Positions 18,103 to 25,992 of a stretch of DNA of 64,000 nucleotides are shown one piece after another. The translations under genes and the position numbers were made by a program. The notes under the pieces are model-generated. The model saw only the letters and a program-made list of their open reading frames with translations. It had not been told where the DNA came from and made no database searches. Every line of letters starts with the position of its first letter. Position 1 is the stretch's first letter. This stretch comes from Deltaproteobacteria bacterium (GTDB lineage: Bacteria; Myxococcota_C; UBA6777). The stretch spans positions 310,001 through 374,000 of the forward strand of contig SBHC01000079.1 of the NCBI GenBank assembly GCA_006226375.1, given 5' to 3'.

Positions 18103-18903
18103 TTGATCGAATTGCGCGACGTTCACCGCACCTTTGTGGATGGCTCGCACACCCTCAACGTGTTGCAGGGCGTGGATTGGGACATCGAAGACGGCGAATC
18201 CATCGCAGTGATGGGCCGCTCAGGAACTGGGAAGTCGACACTGCTCAACTTGATTGGCGGACTTGACCGAGACTACAAAGGACACATCACCGTCAACGGG
18301 CTCTCCCTGGAGAAGCTATCGGACCGTGAACTCACTCGCTTTCGCAACGAAAGCATTGGGCTGGTCTTTCAAAGTTTCCACTTGATGGACCAGCTCACAA
18401 GCGAAGAAAACGTGATGCTTCCCACCTGGTTCTCTGGTCGCAACGATGACTACAGGACCAAGGCTTGCGAACTCCTAGAGCGTGTGGGCCTGGGCGAAAA
18501 GATTGGGAAGTACCCCAACCGAATGTCGGGCGGAGAGAAACAACGCATTGCCATCGCGCGAGCTTTGATCATGCAGCCCAACATCCTGCTCTGCGACGAA
18601 CCGACAGGAAACCTCGACGAACAAACCAGCGAAGAGATCTTGGATTTGTTCCAGCAGCTTCACCAAGAAGAAGGCATCACCTTGATCATGGTGACGCACG
18701 ATCGTCGCATCGCCGAAGCCACCCAAAAGGTCGTGGTGCTTCGCAACGGACTGTTAGAGATCGAAGGCGAAGCAACCTCTTCACCCGGTCCCAAAGATTC
18801 CGACACTTCTACCCAAGGAGAGTCGGAAGACGACTCGGAACGCTCCAAAGAGAAGGAGTCTTCCGACGACAACGAAGCAACCGACTCCAAACCAACGGAT
18901 TGA
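18103..18903 (+). CDS. ABC transporter ATP-binding protein, LolD/MacB type
   Basis: 266 residues starting at TTG 18103, with AGGAGA just upstream; no closer ATG fits the domain start. All ATPase motifs are present: Walker A GRSGTGKST (38-46), Q-loop LVFQSF, signature MSGGEKQR, Walker B ILLCDEPTGNLD and switch H in MVTHD. This pattern is typical of the LolD/MacB/FtsE group. The last ~45 residues form an acidic Ser/Asp/Glu tail (STQGESEDDSERSKEKESSD) that standard LolD proteins (about 230 residues) lack. It pairs with the permease 55 bases downstream. The likely role is extraction of lipoproteins or other envelope substrates from the inner membrane. Confidence 0.92.
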   Translation: MIELRDVHRTFVDGSHTLNVLQGVDWDIEDGESIAVMGRSGTGKSTLLNLIGGLDRDYKGHITVNGLSLEKLSDRELTRFRNESIGLVFQSFHLMDQLTSEENVMLPTWFSGRNDDYRTKACELLERVGLGEKIGKYPNRMSGGEKQRIAIARALIMQPNILLCDEPTGNLDEQTSEEILDLFQQLHQEEGITLIMVTHDRRIAEATQKVVVLRNGLLEIEGEATSSPGPKDSDTSTQGESEDDSERSKEKESSDDNEATDSKPTD

Positions 18904-18958
18904 TACATGGGTTCGTTGGGTTTCGGCCCAAGCCCCCTCGCTCTGCAAGGAGACTACA

Positions 18959-20275
18959 GTGCGATTAGCCGCATTCTGGCGATTATTGGGAACCAACCTT
19001 CGCCGCAACGCCCGCCGACTGATACTTGGAAGCCTCGGGATTGTGGTCGGCATCGGTTCCTTCGTGTTCTTTATTTCCCTCGGGAACGGGGTCCGACACA
19101 TCATCGTTCGTGAACTGATTGGTGGACTTCCTGTCAATCAAATCGAAGTCGCACCCAAGAGTTACAACGTAGGTATCACCAAGCAAAGTAGCTTGTTTGC
19201 GATGAAGTTCGACGACGACATGCTGGAACGCTTCCGCAGCATTCCCGGCGTGAAGTCAGTGTTTGGAAAGATGAATCTGAGGGTCCCTTCGCGGGCAGTG
19301 ATCCCCATCCCCCAATCATTCCAAAAGCGTGGGCTGGCCTCAGCGTTTTACACAGAGCTGTTGGTGCAGGGGATCGATCCCTCTGCCATCCCCAAGAGCG
19401 ACATCAAGCACAAAGAGTTTAAGTACAGCAAGAAGGGTCGCATTCCGGTGCTGATCTCCAAGCGACTCCTGGATCTTTACAACGCCACGTTGGCAGAGGT
19501 CTCAAACTTTCCCAAGCTCAACGCACAAGCTGCCCGGCTGATCCCCCCCTTCAACATCACCGTGGGTGCTTCGGCTTTCCAGCGCCGCAATCACCCCAAA
19601 GGTCCAAAACATTATCCAGCCCAGATTGTTGGGGTTTCAAGCCGCGCGATCATGGTAGGAATCTCTGTTCCTCTGGAGTACATCAAGCAGATCAACTCCT
19701 TTTACCGCGGGGAAAAAGGAGGCCAACGGTACAACAGCGCCATCGTAGAGACCGCCAGACCCGAACAAATCCCAGGCGTACTCAAGAAGCTTGACAAGCT
19801 TGGTTTCTCCTTGTCGGATCGTCAGATCTTGGCCAAGAAGGTGGGCGAGATCATCCTCTTGATTACAGTGCTTCTGTCGATCATCAGCGGCGTGATTATG
19901 TTGATTGCAGCGATCTCCATCAGTCACACCTTCTTCATGATGATCTACGAGCGACGTTACGAGATTGGCCTGATGCGAGCTGTAGGAGCCCACCGCTCCA
20001 CCATTCGACGCCTTGTCATGATAGAAGCGACTGTCGTGGGTGTGTTGAGCGGTCTCGCTGGAATCGCCATGACGCTCGGAATCACCCGGCTCATGCAATG
20101 GGGTCTGGAGCGCTACCCGGACCTGCCCTTTACCCCCTCCAAGTTGTTCCAATACCCGCTCTGGCTCCCGCTGCTCGCGCTTGGCTTTGCTATGCTGTTT
20201 TGCCTCTTTGGTGCCTTCTTCCCTGCGCGTCGCGCCGCAGCGATGGATCCAGCCACCGTCCTCAAGGGGCTCTAA
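18959..20275 (+). CDS. ABC transporter permease, MacB/LolC/FtsX family
   Basis: 438 residues from GTG 18959, with AAGGAG seven bases upstream. Topology fits the family. There is one N-terminal membrane helix (LILGSLGIVVGIGSFVFFIS) and a large periplasmic domain (~50-290). Three C-terminal helices follow (around 298-325, 345-370 and 395-420). The cytoplasmic coupling segment includes MIYERRYEIGLMRAVGAHRS, close to the conserved ERxxEIGxxRAxGA of FtsX/LolC proteins. The C-terminus AAAMDPATVLKGL is also typical. It works as a dimer with the ATPase encoded just upstream. Confidence 0.92.
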   Translation: MRLAAFWRLLGTNLRRNARRLILGSLGIVVGIGSFVFFISLGNGVRHIIVRELIGGLPVNQIEVAPKSYNVGITKQSSLFAMKFDDDMLERFRSIPGVKSVFGKMNLRVPSRAVIPIPQSFQKRGLASAFYTELLVQGIDPSAIPKSDIKHKEFKYSKKGRIPVLISKRLLDLYNATLAEVSNFPKLNAQAARLIPPFNITVGASAFQRRNHPKGPKHYPAQIVGVSSRAIMVGISVPLEYIKQINSFYRGEKGGQRYNSAIVETARPEQIPGVLKKLDKLGFSLSDRQILAKKVGEIILLITVLLSIISGVIMLIAAISISHTFFMMIYERRYEIGLMRAVGAHRSTIRRLVMIEATVVGVLSGLAGIAMTLGITRLMQWGLERYPDLPFTPSKLFQYPLWLPLLALGFAMLFCLFGAFFPARRAAAMDPATVLKGL

Positions 20276-20293
20276 GGGTTAAAGGAAGCCACC

Positions 20294-21049
20294 ATGTCAC
20301 TCCGCTCCACCCTGAACCGCGCAGTCCTTGCCAGTCTTCTTCTCTTCAGCGTCACACTGGGTCCTGGCTGCCCTATCGACCCCAACAGCTCTTCGTGTTG
20401 TTTGTTCCCCGATAACACAGTACTGCAAACCCAGGCATCGTTGTGTGCGTCCAAGCAGGGAGTTCCCGTCGCGACGGACGCTTGCACTGAAAGGTCCAAC
20501 ATCCTCACAACCCTGTGCCAGCGCTATGTTGGTTTTTGTGCGCAGTCTGTGGGGTTTTGTGTGAACACCTGGAAGGACAAGATCAAGGCCAACGCTCCCT
20601 GGTACCAAGCCAACAAATGCCTTCAAGAGCTTGTGTTGTCATCGTCCGACTTTTGCACCCAAGGCAACAACTGCTTCCAAACCCTGGAGCAAGGGAAATC
20701 GGAGGTCACCGTTCAGGCACCGGACGGCACAGCGTTTTCAACCAAGGTGACTCTTCGATCGACCAGTCAGTCGTTGGAGATGGCCGTGGAAATGAACGAA
20801 AGTCGTAGCCTTGTCATCACCATTCACAGCACACCAGCAAAGGAAGGAACGTACTCCCTCGCCCAAGACAACTCGCGAGGAGCCACTGTCCTTTACACGG
20901 ACAACCAGGGAGAGAAACATCCCTCCATTTCCGGAACGCTCACTCTCAGTGAGATCAAAGACAACCGAGTTTCGGGCTCCTTCCAGTACAAGAACGAAGC
21001 CAACCAAACCATCGAAGGTACACTCCTCAGCGCCCCACTCCCCCAATAG
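20294..21049 (+). CDS. Cys-containing lipoprotein of unknown function
   Basis: 251 residues; AAGGAAG lies six bases before the ATG, and the gene begins 18 bases after the permease stop, so it is in the same operon. The signal ends near TLGPGC. The mature N-terminal half has many cysteines (SSSCCLFPDN, CQRYVGFCAQSVGFCVNTW, DFCTQGNNC), which probably form disulfides in the periplasm. The C-terminal half is beta-rich (SLVITIHSTPAKEGTYSL, GSFQYKNEANQTIEGTL). I do not recognise the family. Its place after an ABC permease suggests it is a cargo or accessory of that transporter. Confidence 0.65.
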   Translation: MSLRSTLNRAVLASLLLFSVTLGPGCPIDPNSSSCCLFPDNTVLQTQASLCASKQGVPVATDACTERSNILTTLCQRYVGFCAQSVGFCVNTWKDKIKANAPWYQANKCLQELVLSSSDFCTQGNNCFQTLEQGKSEVTVQAPDGTAFSTKVTLRSTSQSLEMAVEMNESRSLVITIHSTPAKEGTYSLAQDNSRGATVLYTDNQGEKHPSISGTLTLSEIKDNRVSGSFQYKNEANQTIEGTLLSAPLPQ

Positions 21050-21295
21050 AAACACAACCTCTTTTATTCAGGCTTGCGTTGACGAGAACCAAGGCCTCCT
21101 GCAACCTTAGGAAGGGACCAATTCTGCTGAAAGAAGGTCCACTTCAGTGTGGGCGCAGGAACGCTGAGCCTCCACCCAAGCCCTCCGTTCACATTCTCTG
21201 AAAACCTTGTATAATCCCTTGGACATGAGGGGTCTGTCAGGTATAGTTGGGTAGGTTTATGTTTTGGCATATGTTGGAAGAGAGGTTTTAAAGTA

Positions 21296-23716
21296 ATGAT
21301 GAGACGACAGTTTCTTCTGTATCTGTGTTGTTTCTTTCTTGTGGTACCTGGAATGTTAGGGGGTTGCAGCAATGAACCCAAACCCGAATGTACAGTAGCT
21401 GCAGACTGCGGCGAAGGAAGAACGTGCACAGAGAACCGCTGTGCAGATCTCGAATGTTACGACAAAAAGCCTTGCAAAGGCGGTAAGGTGTGCAAGAAAG
21501 GAGCTTGCGAAGATTGCAACAACGACACCGAATGCGGTGACGGCAAGATCTGTGACAACACCTCTTGCACAGACGCCCAATGCTCCAACGAAAACCCCTG
21601 CCCTCAAGGCCAAGTTTGTAAGAAGTCGCGATGTGAACCCTGCATCACCGACACCGACTGCGGACCTGCCTCGACCTGCAGCCAAGGGGTCTGCAAAGAG
21701 CTGGAATGTAGCGAACGCAAGCCTTGCCCGGATGGCAAAGTCTGTCGTGATAACAAATGCGCTGACTGTGCCAACGACGAAGAATGCGCCACCGACAAGA
21801 TCTGCGAGAAAGGCACCTGTGTGGAGCAACTGTGCAACGCACAAAAGCCTTGCAGCAGCGGCAAGATCTGCAAGAAGTCACGCTGCGAAGACTGCCAATC
21901 GGACAGCGACTGTGGCGCAGGCAAGATCTGCGACAAAGGTGCCTGCCTGGCGGGTCAATGCGACGACCAAAACCCTTGCCAAGGCGGCAAGATCTGCAAA
22001 GACCTCCGATGTGTAAGCTGCGCTAGCGACGGCGACTGCGGCTCCGGCAAGATCTGCGACAAAGGCCAATGCACCGAAGCAGAGTGTGGCCCCCAAAAGC
22101 CCTGCACCGCTGGAAAGCTCTGCCGAGAGTTGCGATGCCGCAACTGTTCCAGTGACGCAGAGTGTGGCGCAGGAAAGATCTGCGACAACGGAAGCTGCGT
22201 CAACGGCGAATGCTCCGACACCCGCCCCTGCCTCAACGGCCAAGTCTGTGACAAAGGCCAATGCCGCGACTGCACCGGCGACGGAGAGTGTCCCCAAGAC
22301 AAGATCTGCGAACAAAGCCGCTGCACCGACAAACAATGCGACCAAAACAAGATCTGCCCCGACGCCAAGTTGTGTATCAACAGCCGCTGCATCGCGTGCA
22401 AGAAAGACACAGAGTGCCGCTTCCAGGGAGAGATCTGCGACAACGGCTTCTGCCGACCGGGCTGCCGGTTGGACGCCGACTGCGGTAGCAACCTGCGCTG
22501 CAACAAAGACAAAGTCTGTGTTCCCTGCCTTGTCACGGCGGACTGCAAAGGCGGCAAAGTCTGTCGCCAATCCCAATGCCAGGGCTGCTTCACCGACAAC
22601 GAGTGTGGCGGTGGCTTTCTCTGCAACCAGGGGATCTGTATTGTCGGCGACTGCCGCACCGACACCGACTGCAAAGGCGGGCAGATCTGCCGAAAGAACA
22701 AATGCACCGTTTGTGGAACCGACAACGAGTGTCCCTTTGGAAACATCTGCGAAAGCGGCACATGCACCGCAGGCTGTCGCCAAAACACGCAGTGTCGTTC
22801 AGGCCAAGTGTGTGACACCGCCAACAAGACCTGCAAAGGATGTGTCCGCGACGCCGACTGCCTTGGTGGCTTGATCTGCAGCACTGACAAGTGCAGCAAG
22901 TGCAACGATGACAAAGAGTGTGGCAATGGAAAGCTTTGCCTCAACGGAGTCTGCGCAGATGGTGACTGCCGAGCCAACAGCCAGTGCAGCAGCGGCAAGG
23001 TCTGCCGACTGTTCCGCTGTGACCTCTGCGCCGTCGACAGCGAATGCGACAGCGGAAACATCTGCCTCAACGGCCTCTGTAAGCCAGGAAACTGCCGGAC
23101 CCGCGCGCAATGTAGCGGCGGCCAAGTGTGCCTCAGCAACAAATGCAGCGCTTGCACCCAAGACAGCGAATGTGACACAGGCGAACTCTGCCTCTCTGGT
23201 GCATGCAAACGCGCGAGTTGTCGTGTGGCTTCCGATTGCCAGCAAGGTTTGACTTGTCGAAACAACAGCTGTGTGAACTGCATCCTTGACAGCGAATGCG
23301 GCACCGGAAAACTCTGCATCCAAGCTGTCTGCCTCGCTGGAGACTGCCGTCGAAACAGCGACTGCTCAAGCGGCAAAGTCTGCACCAGCAACCAATGTGT
23401 TCCATGCACCGCCGATCGCGAGTGTGGGATCGGTCAGCTTTGCCTAGCAGGTACTTGCAAAGCCGGCGACTGCCGAAGCAACAACGACTGCCGCGACGGT
23501 AAGATCTGCAAGGCCAACACCTGCTCCGCTTGTGGCACCGACAACGACTGCTCGTTTGGTCAACTCTGCCTCAACGGTGGCTGCCGCACAGGCGAATGTC
23601 GCGTCAACACTGACTGCTCCGGTGGCCGAGTTTGCACTCGCAACATCTGCATACCCTGCGCTGTGGACAACGACTGTGACACAGGCAAGAAGTGCCTCCA
23701 AGGCTCCTGTCGATAA
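21296..23716 (+). CDS. Lipoprotein built almost entirely of Cys-rich repeats
   Basis: 806 residues. The signal peptide ends in GMLGGC. The rest is a tandem array of short Cys-rich units, of forms such as CGDGKICDNTSC and CKGGKVCKKGAC with CxxDxDC spacers. They occur throughout and resemble the EB/dickkopf-like cysteine modules seen in many myxobacterial and related surface proteins. The codons are repetitive (AAGATCTGC recurs), which creates long spurious antisense ORFs. Each unit probably forms two disulfides, giving a rigid extended rod at the cell surface. A smaller relative lies at 62185. The start may be either of two adjacent ATGs (21296 or 21299). A role in adhesion or in holding partners is an inference. 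Confidence 0.75.
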   Translation: MMRRQFLLYLCCFFLVVPGMLGGCSNEPKPECTVAADCGEGRTCTENRCADLECYDKKPCKGGKVCKKGACEDCNNDTECGDGKICDNTSCTDAQCSNENPCPQGQVCKKSRCEPCITDTDCGPASTCSQGVCKELECSERKPCPDGKVCRDNKCADCANDEECATDKICEKGTCVEQLCNAQKPCSSGKICKKSRCEDCQSDSDCGAGKICDKGACLAGQCDDQNPCQGGKICKDLRCVSCASDGDCGSGKICDKGQCTEAECGPQKPCTAGKLCRELRCRNCSSDAECGAGKICDNGSCVNGECSDTRPCLNGQVCDKGQCRDCTGDGECPQDKICEQSRCTDKQCDQNKICPDAKLCINSRCIACKKDTECRFQGEICDNGFCRPGCRLDADCGSNLRCNKDKVCVPCLVTADCKGGKVCRQSQCQGCFTDNECGGGFLCNQGICIVGDCRTDTDCKGGQICRKNKCTVCGTDNECPFGNICESGTCTAGCRQNTQCRSGQVCDTANKTCKGCVRDADCLGGLICSTDKCSKCNDDKECGNGKLCLNGVCADGDCRANSQCSSGKVCRLFRCDLCAVDSECDSGNICLNGLCKPGNCRTRAQCSGGQVCLSNKCSACTQDSECDTGELCLSGACKRASCRVASDCQQGLTCRNNSCVNCILDSECGTGKLCIQAVCLAGDCRRNSDCSSGKVCTSNQCVPCTADRECGIGQLCLAGTCKAGDCRSNNDCRDGKICKANTCSACGTDNDCSFGQLCLNGGCRTGECRVNTDCSGGRVCTRNICIPCAVDNDCDTGKKCLQGSCR

Positions 23717-23770
23717 CCTTCCCCTCACCTTTCCCTGTGCTCCGAAGGGAGCCAACACAAGGACATTCGA

Positions 23771-24748
23771 ATGCAATACAAGCACCTGGGAACCACCGGG
23801 ATGGCTGTCTCTGCGCTCTGTATGGGAACGATGACCTTTGGTCGAGAAGCCTCTCCCGAAGAATCCAAGGCCATGTTTGATCTCGCACGTGAAGCGGGCA
23901 TTAACTTCATAGACACCGCCAACATCTACTCCAACGGTGGCTCCGAAGAGCTGGTGGGAGCCTTTCTCCAGGGCTGCCGCGACGAGTGGATCCTCGCAAC
24001 CAAAGCCACATACCCGATGGAGCCCAAAGGTCCCAACGACCGAGGCTCCTCCCGCCGTCATCTTCGGATGCAGGTCGAAGCCAGCTTAAGACGCCTCAAG
24101 ACCGATCGCATCGAGCTGTTCTACCTCCACGGATTTGACCCACACACCGCGCTCGAAGAAACCATGCGGGTGCTCGACGATCTTGTCCGAGAAGGAAAGA
24201 TCCTGAGCATCGGTGTGTCGAACTTTGCGGCATGGCAAGTGATGAAGGCGCAAGGGATCGCGATGGCCCGAGGTTACGCAACCATCCAGGCGATCCAGCC
24301 CATGTATTCGTTGGTGAAGCGCCAGGTTGAAGTCGAGTTGTTGCCAATGGCCCAGAGCGAAGCCATCGCTGTAGTGCCTTACAGTCCACTGGGCGCGGGC
24401 GTACTCACAGGAAAGTATGTTCAGAAGGACAAGGGCACCACAAGCTCACGACTCAACGAAAGCGACATGTACGCCAAACGCTATGGCGTAGACGGATACC
24501 AGGAGACCGCCCGTCGGTTTGTCGAGGTCGCGCAAGATCTAGGGGTTCGTCCAGCCACCCTTGCGATTGCATGGGTCGCAGCCCACCCTGGAGTGACCGC
24601 TCCCATTTTGGGGGCTCGCAACGCAACACAGCTGGAGCAAAGTCTGGAAGCTCTCTCGATCGAGATCACCCCAGAGTTGTACGAACGAATCGCCTCCCTC
24701 TCTCCCACTCCCCCACCTCCCACAGATCGCCTCGAAGAAACGCGCTGA
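23771..24748 (+). CDS. Aldo/keto reductase
   Basis: 325 residues, AAGGA seven bases upstream. It is a single TIM-barrel NADPH-dependent oxidoreductase with the full catalytic tetrad: Asp48 and Tyr53 in IDTANIYSNG, Lys78 in ATKAT and His120 in LFYLHGFD. The family signature region GVSNFAAWQV and the cofactor-binding VVPYSPLGAGVLTGKY are present. It resembles the YghZ/Tas/voltage-gated channel beta-like group that acts on aldehydes and ketones. The substrate cannot be told from sequence. It lies 54 bases after the Cys-rich lipoprotein on the same strand but has its own ribosome site, so cotranscription is possible but not proven. Confidence 0.92.
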   Translation: MQYKHLGTTGMAVSALCMGTMTFGREASPEESKAMFDLAREAGINFIDTANIYSNGGSEELVGAFLQGCRDEWILATKATYPMEPKGPNDRGSSRRHLRMQVEASLRRLKTDRIELFYLHGFDPHTALEETMRVLDDLVREGKILSIGVSNFAAWQVMKAQGIAMARGYATIQAIQPMYSLVKRQVEVELLPMAQSEAIAVVPYSPLGAGVLTGKYVQKDKGTTSSRLNESDMYAKRYGVDGYQETARRFVEVAQDLGVRPATLAIAWVAAHPGVTAPILGARNATQLEQSLEALSIEITPELYERIASLSPTPPPPTDRLEETR

Positions 24749-24873
24749 GGGCCTGATTTAAGGGAACTCTTGGCGTGTTTGTCAGCACCTTGATCTGCAG
24801 GGTCTCCAGTGCTAGGATGGCGCCTACGCAAATCGCGTCAGAGTGAGCCTAACTCCCTTCAAACAAGAAAGTG

Positions 24874-25344
24874 ATGACTGTGACCGCAGTTTCTCCCGAT
24901 GTACTTCGCAGTGTTCCGATGTTTTCCAACCTGTCAACACAGAGTTTGACAGCGTTGCAAAGCCGCATTCAGATCGAAGATGCGCCAGAAGGAACGCTGA
25001 TTTTTTCCGAAGGACAGCGTGGGGATAGGATGTACATCGTGAACCAAGGCGCAGTCCAGATCACCCGTCAGATCGAGGGAGTAGGTGAAGACCAAATGGC
25101 CATGTGCCGGGAAGGTGACTATTTTGGGGAGCTTTCGCTGATCGATAACGCTCCCCGTGCCGCCAACGCCCGCGCCGTTGAACCTTCAAGACTCCTTGTC
25201 TTGCGCAAGGCTCAACTGGAAGAATTGATGTTCGAAGACCATGCCTTCGCCCGTGAGTTCCTTTGGGTCCTCGTTCTCCATCTGACCGTACGATTGCGAG
25301 AAAATAACGAAAAGCTCCGCGCTGCGTACCAAATGGGAATCTAG
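24874..25344 (+). CDS. Cyclic nucleotide-binding domain protein
   Basis: 156 residues from ATG 24874 (a GTG codon lies just before). The whole protein is one cNMP-binding beta-roll. It has the phosphate-binding cassette GDYFGELSLIDNAPRAANAR, where the Glu and Arg contact the ribose phosphate, and an early glycine-rich turn (GDRMYIVNQG). There is no DNA-binding helix-turn-helix after it, so it is not a CRP-type activator. It ends in a helix (LRENNEKLRAAYQ). It probably senses cAMP or a related nucleotide and relays this by protein contact. The partner is unknown, and the nearest genes give no clear hint. Confidence 0.85.
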   Translation: MTVTAVSPDVLRSVPMFSNLSTQSLTALQSRIQIEDAPEGTLIFSEGQRGDRMYIVNQGAVQITRQIEGVGEDQMAMCREGDYFGELSLIDNAPRAANARAVEPSRLLVLRKAQLEELMFEDHAFAREFLWVLVLHLTVRLRENNEKLRAAYQMGI

Positions 25345-25523
25345 CAAGAAGGCATGAATGCCGCTCCGAGCCCACGTTCGGAGGCGTTCCTTCTGGCTTG
25401 AACAACCCCCTTTCCTCTCGCAGATTGTGGTGCTTCCGCCGCCATCGACTCCACCGCTCGTTGACAGGGAGTGGATGTGCACAAGGCACGCGCAACAATT
25501 CCTGTGCAGGTGCCATATTTTCA

Positions 25524-25551
25524 TTGACTTTTCTGGATGTTGCTCTATAAT
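25524..25551 (+). promoter_or_regulatory. Sigma-70-type promoter for rpmF
   Basis: TTGACT (25524-25529) and TATAAT (25546-25551) are separated by 16 bp. This is one of the best housekeeping promoters in the window. The start of transcription would fall near 25558, giving a leader of about 115 bases before rpmF. It lies inside the 327-base gap 25345-25671, in which I see no other supported element. Confidence 0.7.
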
Positions 25552-25671
25552 GCGCTCTCCGTTGCACCCCAGTCGTGCGCAACAAAAGTATCTGAACATA
25601 CTGTTTTTAATAACAGATCGTAGTATAGTTTGGACCGCGAGCGCGGTCGATTTGAAAAGGAGTCGAGAGTC

Positions 25672-25851
25672 ATGGCCAATCCCAAGAAACGCACCTCGCA
25701 GCGCAAGCGAAACACCCGTCGCTCCCACCACAAGGCGACCAGCGTTAACACCGTGCTTTGCAACAACTGCCAAAACCCCAAGATCAGCCACCGTGTGTGT
25801 TCGTACTGTGGACACTACAAGCAAGAGCAGGTCATCGAAACGGATTGGTAG
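25672..25851 (+). CDS. rpmF: 50S ribosomal protein L32
   Basis: 59 residues starting MANPKKRTSQRKRNTRRSHH, the usual L32 opening. AGGAG lies nine bases before the ATG. An in-frame upstream ATG at 25630 would add 14 residues but is not supported. The zinc-ribbon form is intact: CNNC followed by CSYCG. L32 sits in the large ribosomal subunit near the exit-side proteins. It is preceded by a strong promoter. The usual neighbours (the DUF177 gene, plsX, fabH) are absent; instead a DEAD-box helicase gene follows on the same strand. Confidence 0.97.
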   Translation: MANPKKRTSQRKRNTRRSHHKATSVNTVLCNNCQNPKISHRVCSYCGHYKQEQVIETDW

Positions 25852-25992
25852 ATCCATCTCGCACCACCCTCCCTCCGCGCTCCTTACAACAATTCCTAAA
25901 CATCCTTTCGGGTCATTGTTCCTAACGCTTCGGAGCATTGCAAAAGCTCCAACAGCCTCTCCTCATTTTATTGAGCGAAGAGGCTTTCGTGT

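Noticed and set aside
21955-23409. Long antisense frame in the Cys-rich repeat gene
   Set aside because: It comes from the repetitive coding sequence; its product is low-complexity with no family resemblance.
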